A DNA stretch of 64,000 bases from Pycnopodia helianthoides. Taxonomy: Eukaryota; Echinodermata; Asteroidea; Forcipulatida; Asteriidae. A program made the translations under genes and the position numbers. Where the stretch lies: NCBI GenBank assembly GCA_032158295.1, contig CM063249.1, forward strand, positions 13,372,078 through 13,436,077, read 5' to 3'. Every line of letters starts with the position of its first letter. Within the stretch, counting starts at the first letter, position 1. A model generated the notes under the pieces. That model was not told where the DNA came from. It was given only the letters and a program-made list of their open reading frames with translations, and made no database searches. Below are positions 34,167-47,598 of the stretch, piece after piece.

Positions 34167-35879
34167 TTATTCGACTGAAGGCAAGACTGCCAGAGACTTT
34201 GGGGAAGGCTCGCCTGGAACCACCTGTGTGCCCCTTCCAATTTTACACAACGCCAACTTTTTGAGGGCGTCGCGAAATGGTTTATTTCTGACCGTGTAGA
34301 TGAAGGGGTTCAGGCAGGAATTCATGACGCCCATGATGACACCAAAGTGGTAGTACGGACGAGTGAAGTCAACATCGACGCCTAGCATAAAGCAGAGGAA
34401 CATGGTCTGGTTGGGACCCCAGCAGACGGCGTAGGTGATGACGACGAAGAGGAGGGTTCGCTGGAGTTCTTGGGACGCTTGAACCTGCCACAGTTTACGC
34501 CTGGCTGCTACAGCATCTGTTAACAAGGAACAATATTGCTTGTTATATAGGTTATAAGCAGGGGCATGAATTTTCGAGTTATCCCCGTAGGTCTAAATCC
34601 CATTTTTGGGTCAGTCCTAAACCAAAATTGCCGCTTAAGAAGTTTTAACTTGACGTCCCCTTTCCCAAGTTGACGTTTTTGAGGGCGGGACTGTTGATAT
34701 GCACGCCTCAATGAATTTAAATAAGTTGCAAAATTTGATATGAAAATTTACTTCTCACTTGTCTTGTTAACGTCACCCGACATCAGTGTTTCTGTAGAAA
34801 CTTGTGTGTGTTTGAATGATTTTTTGGTCGTTAAAATTTGAAAGTTACAAAAACAATTAAAATATTAAGTAGGCCTAGTTATTTTCTGGTCATAAAGTTA
34901 TAAATTCTATGAGATATTGAACGTAAGATCCGTCAAGATTATGTAATATACCCGATCACTCTTAATTGCTAAGCAAAGTGTGATGTCACAATACAAATCG
35001 CAATGGTGATGTTGACAAGTCACCTCAAAGTGAATCTTACTGCTTTGTGAAATAGAGAGAATGCAACAATTTCAAATCACTGGTTTATACGTTGGATTCT
35101 GTGCTTTATGGCACACAGAACCACGCGCATTACAGCACATTAATAACAACCTGAAGTATACGGTGTATTGAGAACTTACCTGTATGCTGCTGGGTGATTT
35201 TCTCAACTTGTTTCTTCAAGGCTGATATCATTTTCCACTGCACAGCAACCATGAATACCAGCGGTCCAACGTAGTGCATGAGGTACGGGTACACCCCCAT
35301 GAATACCTGCACCTCGAAGGAGGGCCAGCCGTGGTACGTACAACCAGTTTCCTGCACCGACGAGAACACACCGAAGAAATAGGAGAGTGAACCCAATGCC
35401 TCTACCCATATGGAGCAGATCATGATAGCAATCTTCTTCGAAGTGAAAAATGACTTGTATTTGAGGGGGTAGACGATGGCTATGAAGCGCTCGAGGTTGA
35501 CTAAAACAAGGCTCCCCTCCGAGGCGATCATGCAAACCCACTGCATGTACTTACTAACGTAGAAGCGGCAGAGAAAATCGCCGATGGGACCATGCATGGG
35601 CGGCGGGGTGGGAAAGAGATTGACGGGCAAAGCCATGATGCAGACCATTAAGTCAACCACAGAGAGGTGAACCAAGAGGTGGCTGGTTTTGGTGCGAAGC
35701 GCTTGGACTCGCAGGAGCACGATGCACACCAGGACATTGCCGACAATCCCTGCCGTACAGATGAGTGCGTACGCAGTACGGACCAGCACGCTGTTTTCGA
35801 TACCACCAACAGACCACCCGGTATTCGACGTTGCGCCAGACTGATTAGTCACCAAAGCGGAGTCGTTATTCTCATCCAT
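34167..35879 (-). CDS. Class A GPCR, copy 1
   Basis: A rhodopsin-family seven-helix receptor of 349 residues in two exons: 35180-35879 (700 nt, donor CAG|GTAAGT) and 34167-34516 (350 nt, acceptor TTAACAG). The intron is 663 bp, phase 1. Seen: N-glycosylation sites NDS and NQS in the first 15 residues; GN48 in TM1; D76 in TM2; the C104-C180 disulfide pair; ERF at 130-132 in place of DRY; P206 in TM5; CWGP 265-268 in TM6; NPFIY 303-307 in TM7; C324 for palmitoylation. There is no TM7 lysine, so it is not an opsin. The start at MDENN is chosen because the earlier in-frame ATG is lost in copy 3. AATAAA overlaps the stop codon. Ligand unknown; a peptide-type receptor is a guess. Confidence 0.93.
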
Positions 35880-37264
35880 AGTTCGAACCTCAAAAAACAC
35901 ATTTCAAAAATTAACCTAGATACACGGTATACTGCGAGTTGTAACGAAGACGATAATGGGGCACAAGATACAATATCCACGGGTAGGATTGTCTGGTCTA
36001 AAGCCGAAGCCTACATATCCCTTTCATTACCGAGAGATTCTTGCAACTAATGCAATTGTTACCAGAGAAATTGCATCGACATGACTAATTGGTTACTAAG
36101 AGTATTTTGTAAAGTTGTAGGTTACAGCGCCCTCACAAGGGAGATTGGGGTTAGCCTAGGTCCTAGTCGACAGAAGGCAAATTGTACAAGTAACCCATGT
36201 TCACAATGAGGTATTTGATGAAAATGAAGGTTTCCTTTGGAATACTGCCTTTTAAAAATTAATTGCCTCTGAATTGCCTTGTCACATAATGCCTTAAACA
36301 TTTATTCTAGGTTTGGTATTATGACCGATAAATACAAAATTGAGTAAGTTTCAATGTGAAAGTTTAACGTTTCTAAAGTTTATATTCATACATATCTGCC
36401 TGAAAAATATTTCCCTCTGAAATGTTGTTTCTGAATCCTAAAATAAACAAAAGGTTTTGATTACGCATAATATGAACTTGGACAAAATTACTAATAAACC
36501 CAAACTATTACTCGTTTGATAACGGAGGAAATGAGTTGTAGCCCAAACATTTACACCTATCTTGAACCAATATGTAAGTAAGGAATTCCAAAACTGAAAT
36601 TTGGTTTCTCTCGAAGCACCATCCTCCTCCTCCGCCTCAATTGACACCTATTATATCATAAACCAATACGTAATATGTAAAGAATTAAAAAACTGCTACT
36701 TTTTTCCTTCCGAAGCACCCCCTCCCGCCTCAATGTTGGAAACGTTGGTTGGCGCACATGGGATTCCACATTCAATATTGCCAAAAATAAACAAAAAGGT
36801 ATTGATTGCTCACAATATGACCAAAATTACTAATAAAACCAAAACTAGTATTCGTTAACAGTTAACACATTTAATGTCGGAGGAAATGAGCGGTACACAT
36901 TTACACCTATCATGAACTAATATAAGTAAGGAATTCCAAAAGTTAACCTTTTTCCTTTCGAAGCACCATCCTCCCCGGCCGCCTCAATTGACACCTATAT
37001 AATCATGAACCAATATTTATATATTACAAAAGGTTTTGATTACTCACAATGACCTTGTACACCATGGGGCGTGCAGTAAAAAAGTGTTCAGAAATTGAAT
37101 TTCGTGACGCACCTCATGCATGAGCGTGGAAACAGTGTTAATTAATAGATAATAGGTATTAGTAAGAATTGTGAAAATGTAGTTTTGAATGGCTATAATG
37201 AAATAGAATGACTTAGCAACAGCCGCAGCCGCCAATTATGACAGGTATGGTGGCTTTAAATGGA

Positions 37265-38010
37265 CATCACGCATAATATACGCACAAATTTACGTAAATA
37301 TTTGCATTTTGTGGCACAAATCGTGAAATTTTACGCCAATACTTGCGCAAATATTCACGACTGTGGCCCAAATCGCAAGAATTTACGCCAATGTTGGCGT
37401 ATAATTTCACAATTTGTGCCCCAAATTGAAGCGCAAAAACGTAAATATTTGCGTAACGGAAAACATTCATGATTTGTGCCCCCAAATCGCAAATATTTAC
37501 GCAAACATTTGCGTACAAAATGTACTATTTCGCCAGTGTCGTAATTATTGGTGAATAAATTCTCGAATTATGCTGAAAATAGCCAATATTGGCGTAAATT
37601 CACGATTTAGGCCCCAAGTGCCAAACCCAGTCAAGTGTGAAAAATTATGTTATATATTTGTTATGAGAAACCTTGGAAGGCAAACACACAATAAAGTCTG
37701 GCCCGTAAAGTAACGTTACATTGTAAGACTTGGAAACATACCAATAACTTTTTATATCAATTTATACGGCATTATTGGCGTAACTATAAACAACTTGGGC
37801 TAAAACCGTGAATATTAACGCAAACATTTTACGTAAACATTTTCAATTTGGGGCACATATCAATAATAACGCAAATATTTGCAGTTTATGGCACAAATTG
37901 TAAATATTTATTTTACTTTGTGTCAATAGGCCTATTGGCGTATAATTTCCAGTTTGTGCCCCAAATTACAAATATTTACGAATATTTTTGCGTAAATAGA
38001 ATGTGCAATG
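37265..38010. repeat. AAATATTTGCG palindromic repeats, unit 2
   Basis: Same word set as in unit 1: AAATATTTGC, TTACGCAAAC and GTGCCCCAAAT in both orientations, in two sub-clusters (37265-37600 and 37790-38010) separated by single-copy-looking sequence. Confidence 0.85.
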
Positions 38011-39107
38011 TCTCTTTAAAGCCATGCCTAGCCACAGCCTCACAAATAAGAATAACCTTTTAAATGAAGTCACGTAGGCATATATGGGGACTTGAAACCA
38101 ACATACAATGCTTCCTGATAAAATGCCCGTGTATGTAGGCGAAGAGGTTGGCGACACAACTATAACTAAATGTATAATTACATCATCAAAATAATCTAGG
38201 TCACCCAAGCCAGTGGAAATGTCATCAAATTGTGCACTCCCGCTCAAGTGAAAGCAATGGGAAACGTTTACTTGTTTGTTGTGCTTGTTCATACTGTGCT
38301 TATTTTGATCCCCAAAATTGGAACAATACATTCGTGTATGACAATGATACACGTGAATATGATACAACAAAAAATATGTAGGGCATATAGTGACGGTTCC
38401 TGTATAATAGCCTTTCGGACTTCGTGTATAGTCAAGGACTTTGTTGCTTAGATAGCTGTGTAGCTGCAAAGCGACTGGAATCAGAGACAACGCTCATGAG
38501 TAGCAAAGCCATGAGAGCCTTCTCTAACTTGTCTGAATTTCCAAATCCCAAACCAATAAAACAATGGGGCAGTAAAGCAATGGGCCTCGTGGGTTCGCAA
38601 CTTGTGCACGCACGTGGTCTCCCTTGCCGACGTTTCGCCGCTACACACCTTTGTCTATGCCAAAACGAATTGACTAATTTGATGACAGAAAACACAATAA
38701 AGTGTAAAATGTCTAAGGCCACGTTAGCAGTTTTTTCAATAGTCGTAATTTTTAGAGTACCCGATTTCCAACATGTATCATTCTACCTCAAATCACTTTG
38801 AAAAACACGCATGAAAAAGGGACTCTTTTCCGTCCATTTTTGATGAAAATTTGAGGGCCATTTTATTTATTTTTTTTAAACATCGATTGAATGAAATTCA
38901 AATTATTTTCAGTATACGCCTGCATGTCCATTTTTGAAACACAGGACTACAACCATTGGAGAAAAACTGCCAACGTGACAGAAGTTGTATTCATTTGTGT
39001 TTCCTGTCATTAAACTCGTTGGTGCATGCAATCTATGCTGAATTAAAATTAGAGGCTGATATCCCGTGATTGTTCAGCTCGTTCCAATTAAGTCCTAAAT
39101 TTACTAT

Positions 39108-40961
39108 TTATTCGACTGAAGGCAAGACTGCCAGAGACTTTGGGGAAGGCTCGCCTGGAACCACCTGTGTGCCCCTTCCAATTTTACACAACGCCAACTT
39201 TTTGAGGGCGTCGCGAAATGGTTTATTTCTGACCGTGTAGATGAAGGGGTTCAGGCAGGAATTCATGACGCCCATGATGACACCCAAGTGGTAGTACGGA
39301 CGAGTGAAGTCAACATCGACGCCTAGCATAAAGCACATGAACATGGTCTGGTTGGGACCCCAGCAGACGGCGTAGGTGATGACGACGAAGAGGAGGGTTC
39401 GCTGGAGTTCTTGGGACGCTTGAACCTGCCACAGTTTACGCCTGGCTGCTACAGCATCTGTTAACAAGGAACAATATTGCTTGTTATATAGGTTATAAGC
39501 AGGAGGATAAATTTTCGAGTTATACCCGTAGGCCTAAATCACATTTTTGGGTCAGTCCTAAACCAAAATTGCCGCTTGAAAATTATTAACAAAACTCCTT
39601 CCCGAATTTGCAGCTAAGCAAATGAATACGGCGTAACTTGCTGAAGCAGTTCGCAAAAATTGACGTCACCTTTCCCAAGTCGACGTTTTTGAGGGGCAAA
39701 ATTTGACATGAAATTTTACGTCTCACATGTCTTTTTAAAGTCACCCAATATCAGTGTTTCAACTAAGACTGTAGAACTTAGACTGTAGGAGTTTGAAAGT
39801 TACAAAAGTAATATAAATGTTAAGTATTCTGGTTATAAAGTTATAAATTCTCATTGGAGATATTGAACGTAAGAAGATTATCGTCTACGATTATTGCATG
39901 ATTAATGTACCACTCTTAATTGCTGTAAAGCAAAGTGTGATGTCACAATAAAACTCACTATGGTGATATCGACAAGTCACTTCAAGGTAAATCTAATTAG
40001 TGCTTTGTGAAATAGAGAGCAGGCCACAATTTCAAATCGCTGGTTTATACGTTGGATTGTGTGCTTATGGCACACAGAACCACGCGCATTACAGCACATC
40101 GTAAGCACATAATTCGGTGGATAAGCAGAGCCAATGAAATGTGGCGCCGAAGTCTGCACCAAAGTTAACAAGATGGCGGTCGTCTGGAGAAAAAAACAAT
40201 CTGGGCTAGGGCCTGTTAATAACAACCTGAAGTACATGTATATGGTGTTTGGAGAACTTACCTGTATGCTGCTGGGTGATTTTCTCAACTTGTTTCTTCA
40301 AGGCTGATATCATTTTCCACTGCACAGCAACCATGAATACCAGCGGTCCAACGTAGTGCATGAGGTACGGGTACACCCCCATGAATACCTGCACCTCGAA
40401 GGAGGGCCAGCCGTGGTACGTACAACCAGTTTCCGGCACCAACGAGAACACACCGAAGAAATAGGAGAGTGAACCCAATGCCTCTACCCATATGAAGCAG
40501 ATCATGATAGCAATCTTCTTCGAAGTGAACAATGACTTGTATTTGAGGGGGTAGACGATGGCTATGAAGCGCTCGAGGTTGACTAAAACGAGGCTCCCCT
40601 CCGAGGCGTGCATGCAAACCCACTGCATGAACTTACTAACGTAGAAGCGGCAGAGGAAATCGCCGATGGGACCGTGCATGGGTGGCGGGGTGGGAAAGAG
40701 ATTGACGGGCAAAGCCATGATGCAGACCATTATGTCAACCACAGAGAGGTGAACCAAGAGGTGGCTGGTTTTGGTGCGAAGCGCTTGGACTCGCAGGAGC
40801 ACGATGCACACCAGGACATTGCCGACAATCCCTACCGTGCAGATGAGTGCGTACGCACTACGGACCAGCACGCTGTTTTCGATACCACCAACAGACCACC
40901 CGGTATTCGACGTTGCGCCAGACTGATTAGTCACCAAAGCGGAGTCGTTATTCTCATCCAT
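39108..40961 (-). CDS. Class A GPCR, copy 2
   Basis: Exons 40262-40961 and 39108-39457 encode 349 residues with the same splice sites, phase and stop-overlapping AATAAA as copy 1. The intron is 804 bp. All hallmarks (GN48, D76, C104/C180, ERF, CWGP, NPFIY) are intact. It differs from copy 1 at about 11 positions, including T35S, A43V, L77I, Y111F, I118H, F144L, S156F, S174L, Q176P, L274M and F291L. Residue 118 in TM3 faces the usual ligand pocket region, so Ile to His may matter for binding; this is inference. Frames antisense to this gene (for example 40608-41132 plus) are shadows. Confidence 0.93.
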
Positions 40962-41305
40962 AGTTCGGACCTCAAAAAACACATTTCAAAAATGAACCTA
41001 GATACACGGTATACTGCGAGTTGTAACGAAGACGATAATGGGGCACAATATACAATATCCACGGGTAGGATTGTCTGGTCTGAAGCCGAAGCCTACATAT
41101 ACCTTTCATTACCGAGAGATTCTTGCAACTAAGGCAATTGTTACCAGAGAAATTGCATCGACATGACTAATCGGTTACTAAGAGTATTATTTTTGTAAAG
41201 TTGTAGGTTACAGCGCCCTCACAAGGGAGATTGGGGTTAGCCTAGGTCCTAGTCGACAGAAGGCAAATTGTACAAGCAAGCCATGTTCACAATGAAGTAT
41301 TTGAT

Positions 41306-42829
41306 GAAATGAAGGTTTCCTTTGGAATACTGCCTTTTAAAAATTAATTGCCTCTGAATTGCCTTGTCACATAATGCCTTAAACATTTATTCTAGGTTTG
41401 GTATTATGACCGATAAATACAAAATTGAGTATAGTTTCAATGTGAAAGTTTCACGTTTCTAAAGTTTATATTCATACAAATCTGCCTGAAAAATATTTCC
41501 CTCTGAAATGTTGTTTCTGAATCCTAAAATAAACAAAAGGTTTTGATTACGCATAATATGAACTTGGACAAAATTACTAACTAATAAACCAAAACTATTA
41601 CTCGTAATTCCAAAAGTGAAATTTGGTGTCTCTCGAAGCACCATCCTCCTCCCCCGCCTAAATTGACACCTATAGGGCCTATATCATGAACCAATATGTA
41701 TGTAAGGAATTAAAAAACTGCAACTTTTTTCGATTTTTTCCTTCCGAAGCACCCCCTCCCGCCTCAATGTTGAAAACGTTGGTTGGCGCACATGGGATTC
41801 CACATTCAATATTGCCAAAAATAAACAAAAAGGTATTGATTGCTCACAATATGACCAAAATTACTAATAAAACCAAAACTAGTATTCGTTAACAGTTAAC
41901 ACATTTAATGTCGGAGGAAATGAGCGGTACAATTTACACCTATCAAGAACCAATATAAGTAAGGAATTCCAAAAGTTAACCTTTTCCTTTCGAAGCACCA
42001 TCCTCCCCGGCCGCCTCAATTGACACCTATATAATCATGAACCAATGTTTATATATTACAAAAGGTTTTGATTACTCACAATGACCTTGTACACCATGGG
42101 GCGTGCAGTAAAAAAGTGTTCAGAAATTGAATTTCGTGACGCACCTCATTCATGAGCGTGGAAACAGTGTTAATTAATAGATAATAGGTATTAGTAAGAA
42201 TTGTGAAAATGTAGTTTTGAATGGCTATAATGAAATAGAATGACTGAAACGAACCTTAATGAGAAGAACGAAATCTGTGCGCAGGACAACGAAATTGAAT
42301 GCAGTAGTAACTTTAAAAAAAAAACTAGTATAAGTAATAAATTAGGGTAGCATTCATAAATTTTGAGGCGTGTTCATGAAACTGAATTAATTTTTAGCTG
42401 AAATTGATCATGAAAACCTATAAATTCATGATTTGTGCCCCCAAATCGCAAAGTAACGTTACATTGTAAGACTTGGAAACATACCAATAACTTTTTATAT
42501 CAATTTATACGGCATTATTGGCCTAACTATATACAACTTGGGCTAAAACCGTGAATATTAACGCAAACATTTTACGTAAACATTTTCAATTTGGGGCACA
42601 TACCAATAATAACGCAAATATTTGCAGTTTATGGCACAAATTGTAAATATTTATTTTACTTTGTGTCAATAGGCCTATTGGCATATAATTTCACAATTTG
42701 TGCCCCAAATTACAAATATTTACGAATATTTTTGCGTAAATAGAATGTGCAATGTCTCTTTAATGCCATGCCTAGCCACAGCCTCAGAAATAAGAATAAC
42801 CTTTTAAATGAAGTCACGTAGGCCTATAA
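41306..42829. repeat. Shortened array unit without a receptor
   Basis: Begins with the same GAAGGTTTCCTTTGG word as units 2 and 3 and has the same sub-repeats. It then passes (42225-42420) into sequence matching 30285-30480 of unit 1, and a partial AAATATTTGCG cluster at 42420-42745. It ends where unit 3 starts. The GPCR and anonymous segment are missing, so it is a deletion or recombination derivative. Confidence 0.8.
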
Positions 42830-43889
42830 AATGAAGGTTTCCTTTGGAATACTGCCTTTTAAAAATTAATTGCCTCTGAATTGCCTTGTCACATAATGCC
42901 TTAAACATTTATTCTAGGTTTGGTATTATGACCGATAAATACAAAATTGAGTATAGTTTCAATGTGAAAGTTTAACGTTTCTAAAGTTTATATTCATACA
43001 AATCTGCCTGAAAAATATTTCCCTCTGAAATGTTGTTTCTGAATCCTAAAATAAACAAAAGGTTTTGATTACGCATAATATGAACTTGGACAAAATTACT
43101 AATAAACCCAAACTATTACTCGTTAACACCTTTAATAACGGAGGAAATGAGTTGTAGCCTAAACAATTTTACACCTATCTTGAACCAATGTGTATAGTGA
43201 GGATTTCCAAAAGTGAAATTTGGTTTCTCTCGAAGCACCATCCTCCTCCCCACGCCTCAATTGACACCTATTATATCATGAACCAATATGTATGTAAGGA
43301 ATTCAAAAACTGCAACTTTTTTCGATTTTTTCCTTCCGAAGCACCCCCTCCCGCCTCAATGTTGGAAACGTTGGTTGGCGCACATGGGATTCCACATTCA
43401 ATATTGCCAAAAATAAACAAAAAGGTATTGATTGCTCACAATATGACCAAAATTACTAATAAAACCAAAACTAGTATTCGTTAACAGTTAACACATTTAA
43501 TGTCGGAGGAAATGAGCGGTACACATTTACACCTATCATGAACTAATATAAGTAAGGAATTCCAAAAGTTAAGCTTTTTCCTTTCGAAGCACCATCCTCC
43601 CCGGCCGCCTCAATTGACACCTATATAATCATGAACCAATATTTATATATTACAAAAGGTTCCGATTACTCACAATGACCTTGTACACCATGGGGCGTGC
43701 AGTAAAAAAGTGTTCAGAAATTGAATTTCGTGACGCACCTCATGCATGAGCGTGGAAATAGTGTTAATTAATAGATAATAGGTATTAGTAAGAATTGTGA
43801 AAATGTAGTTTTGAATGGCTATAATGAAATAGAATGACTTAGCAACAGCCGCAGCCGCCAATTATGACAGGTATGGTGGCTTTAAATGG

Positions 43890-44640
43890 ACATCACGCAT
43901 AATATACGCACAAATTTACGTAAATATTTGCATTTTGTGGCACAAATCGTGAAATTTTACGCCAATATTTGCGCAAATATTCACGACTGTGGCCCAAATC
44001 GCAAGAATTTACGCCAATGTTGGCGTATAATTTCACAATTTGTGCCCCAAATTGAAGCGCAAAAACGTAAATATTTGCGTAACGGAAAACATTCATGATT
44101 TGTGCCCCCAAATCGCAAATATTTACGCAAACATTTGCGTACAAAATGTACTATTTTGCCAGTGTCGTAATTATTGGTGAATAAATTCTCGAATTATGCT
44201 GAAAATAGCCAATATTGGCATAAATTCACGATTTAGGCCCCAAGTGCCAAACCCAGTCAAGTGTGAAAAATTATGTTATATATTTGTTATGAGAAACCTT
44301 GGAAGGCAAACACACAATAAAGTCTGGCCCCGTAAAGTAACGTTACATTGTAAGACTTGGAAACATACCAATAACTTTTTATATCAATTTATACGGCATT
44401 TTTGGCGTAACTATAAACAACTTGGGCTAAAACCGTGAATATTAACGCAAACATTTTACGTAAACATTTTCAATTTGGGGCACATATCAATAATAACGCA
44501 AATATTTGCAGTTTATGGCACAAATTGTAAATATTTATTTTACTTTGTGTCAATAGGCCTATTGGCGTATAATTTCCAGTTTGTGCCCCAAATTACAAAT
44601 ATTTACGAATATTTTTGCGTAAATAGAATGTGCAATGTCT
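43890..44640. repeat. AAATATTTGCG palindromic repeats, unit 3
   Basis: Near-identical to 37265-38010 in word order and spacing, including the two sub-clusters. Confidence 0.88.
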
Positions 44641-45737
44641 CTTTAAAGCCATGCCTAGCCACAGCCTCACAAATAAGAATAACCTTTTAAATGAAGTCAC
44701 GTAGGCCTATGGGGACTTGAAACCAACATACAATGCTTCTTGATAAAATGCCCGTGTATGTAGGCGAAGAGGTTGGCGACACAACTATAACTAAATGTAT
44801 GATTACATCATCAAAATAATCTAGGTCACCCAAGCCAGTGGAAATGTCATCAAATTTTGCACTCCCGCTCAAGTGAAAGCAATGGGAAACGTTTACTTGT
44901 TTGTTGTGCTTGTTCATACTGTGCTTATTTTGATCCCCACAATTGGAACAATACATTCGTGTATGACAATGATACACTTGAATATGATACAACAAAAAAT
45001 ATGTAGGGCCTATAGTGACGGTTCCTGTATAATAGCCTTTCGGACTTCGTGTATAGTCAAGGACTTCGTGGCTTAGATAGCTGTGTAGCTAGCTGCAAAG
45101 CGACTGGAATCAGAGACAACGCGCATGAGTAGCAAAGCCATGAGAGCCTTCTCTAACTTGTCTGAATTTCCAAATCCCAAACCAATAAAACAATGGGGCA
45201 GTAAAGCAATGGGCCTCGTGGGTTCGCAGCTTGTGCACGCACGTGGTCTCCCTTGCCGACGTTTCGCCGCTACACACCTTTGTCTATGCCAAGACGACTT
45301 GACTAATTTGATGACAGAAAACACAATAAAGTGTAAAATATCTAAGGCCACGTTAGCAGTTTTTTCAATAGTCGTAATTTTTAGAGTACCCGATTTCCAA
45401 CATGTTTCATTCTACCTCAAATCACTTTGAAAAACACGCATGAAAAAGGGACTCTTTTCCGTCCATTTTTGATGAAAATTTGAGGGCCATTTTTTTTTTT
45501 TTTTTTTAAACATCGATTGAATGAAATTCAAATTATTTTCAGTATACGCCTGCATGTCCATTTTTGAAACACAGGACTACAACCATTGGAGAAAAACTGC
45601 CAACGTGACAGAAGTTGTATTCATTTGTGTTTCCTGTCATTAAACTCGTTGGTGCATGCAATCTATGCTGAATTAAAATTAGAGGCTGATATCCCGTGAT
45701 TGTTCAGCTCGTTCCAATTAAGTCCTAAATTTACTAT

Positions 45738-47598
45738 TTATTCGACTGAAGGCAAGACTGCCAGAGACTTTGGGGAAGGCTCGCCTGGAACCACCTGTGT
45801 GCCCCTTCCAATTTTACACAACGCCAACTTTTTGAGGGCGTCGCGAAATGGTTTATTTCTGACCGTGTAGATGAAGGGGTTCAGGCAGGAATTCATGACG
45901 CCCATGATGACACCCAAGTGGTAGTACGGACGAGTGAAGTCAACATCGACGCCTAGCATAAAGCACATGAACATGGTCTGGTTGGGACCCCAGCAGACGG
46001 CGTAGGTGATGACGACGAAGAGGAGGGTTCGCTGGAGTTCTTGGGACGCTTGAACCTGCCACAGTTTACGCCTGGCTGCTACAGCATCTGTTAACAAGGA
46101 ACAATATTGCTTGTTATATAGGTTATAAGCAGGAGGATAAATTTTCGAGTTATACCCGTAGGCCTAAATCACATTTTTGGGTCAGTCCTAAACCAAAATT
46201 GCCGCTTGAAAATTATTAACAAACAAAACTCCTTCCCCGGAATTTGCAGCTAAGCAAATGAATACGGCGTAACTTGCTGAAGCAGTTCGCAAAAAATTGA
46301 CGTCACCTTTCCCAAGTCGACGTTTTTGAGGGGCAAAATTTGACATGAAATTTTACGTCTCACATGTCTTTTTAAAGTCACCCAATATCAGTGTTTCAAC
46401 TAAGACTGTAGAACTTAGACTGTAGGAGTTTGAAAGTTACAAAAGTAATATAAATGTTAAGTATTCTGGTTATAAAGTTATAAATTCTCATTGGAGATAT
46501 TGAACGTAAGAAGATTATCGTCTACGATTATTACATGATTAATGTACCACTCTTAATTGCTGTAAAGCAAAGTGTGATGTCACAATAAAACTCACTATGG
46601 TGATATCGACAAGTCACTTCAAGGTAAATCTAATTGGTGCTTTGTGAAATAGAGAGCAGGCCACAATTTCAAATCGCTGGTTTATACGTTGGATTGTGTG
46701 CTTATGGCACACAGAACCACGCACATTACAGCACATCGTGAGCACATAATTCGGTGGATAAGCAGAGCCAATGAAATGTGGCGCCGAAGTCTGCACCAAA
46801 GTTAACAAGATGGCGGTCATCTGGAGAAAAAAACAATCTGGGCTAGGGCCTGTTAATAACAACCTGAAGTACATGTATATGGTGTTTGGAGAACTTACCT
46901 GTATGCTGCTGGGTGATTTTCTCAACTTGTTTCTTCAAGGCTGATATCATTTTCCACTGCACAGCAACCATGAATACCAGCGGTCCAACGTAGTGCATGA
47001 GGTACGGGTACACCCCCATGAATACCTGCACCTCGAAGGAGGGCCAGCCGTGGTACGTACAACCAGTTTCCGGCACCAACGAGAACACACCGAAGAAATA
47101 GGAGAGTGAACCCAATGCCTCTACCCATATGAAGCAGATCATGATAGCAATCTTCTTCGAAGTGAAAAATGACTTGTATTTGAGGGGGTAGACGATGGCT
47201 ATGAAGCGCTCGAGGTTGACTAAAACAAGGCTCCCCTCCGAGGCGTGCATGCAACCCCACTGCATGAACTTACTAACGTAAAAGCGGCAGAGGAAATCGC
47301 CGATGGGACCGTGCATGGGCGGCGGGGTGGGAAAGAGATTGACGGGCAAAGCCATGATGCAGACCATTATGTCAACCACAGAGAGGTGAACCAAGAGGTG
47401 GCTGGTTTTGGTGCGAAGCGCTTGGACTCGCAGGAGCACGATGCACACCAGGACATTGCCAACAATCCCTACCGTGCAGATGAGTGCGTACGCACTACGG
47501 ACCAGCACGCTGTTTTCGATACCACCAACAGACCACCCGGTATTCGACGTTGCGCCAGACTGATTAGTCACCAAAGCGGAGTCGTTATTCTCATCCAT
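45738..47598 (-). CDS. Class A GPCR, copy 3
   Basis: Exons 46899-47598 and 45738-46087 encode 349 residues with an intron of 811 bp. It differs from copy 2 at only two residues, V115G in TM3 and L144F in the second intracellular loop. All structural hallmarks are intact and no stop or frameshift is seen. The upstream ATG of copies 1 and 2 is lost here (CACATT became CCTATT), leaving MDENN as start. Its 5' flank departs from the shared sequence about 125 bp upstream, so its promoter may differ or be missing. A Gly within TM3 could affect packing (inference). Confidence 0.93.

Larger units (their letters stand above)
30280..36223. repeat. Segmental array unit 1 (contains GPCR copy 1)
   Basis: From about 30280 the sequence is collinear with units 2 and 3. 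It starts with GGAAT-type AT-rich lead sequence and AAATATTTGCG palindromic repeats. An anonymous segment (32154-32305 plus 32697-33360) comes next, and then the GPCR gene and its upstream flank. Unit 1 is longer because of two TIR insertions (31495-32147 and 32306-32696) and an internal duplication at 33400-33805. It is also the most diverged unit. Confidence 0.8.
36224..41305. repeat. Segmental array unit 2 (contains GPCR copy 2)
   Basis: A unit of about 5.1 kb. It opens with GAAGGTTTCCTTTGGAATAC and contains two or three degenerate ~300-bp sub-repeats (36430-37030, TCGAAGCACCATCCTCC). Then follow the AAATATTTGCG cluster (37265-38010), the anonymous segment 38090-38740 and the GPCR gene with its flank. 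It is nearly identical to unit 3 at an offset of about 6.63 kb. Confidence 0.9.

Noticed and set aside
35203..35541. 112-codon minus-strand frames inside each GPCR exon 1
   Set aside because: Alternative-frame shadow of the receptor; no motif of its own.
40608..41132. 174-codon plus-strand frame opposite GPCR copy 2 (and equivalents at 35667-36050 and 47245-47736)
   Set aside because: Antisense shadow of the receptor coding strand; the receptor frame carries all family motifs.
34167..47598. Receptors as opsins
   Set aside because: TM7 has no retinal-binding lysine before NPFIY, and there is no opsin-type counterion pattern.
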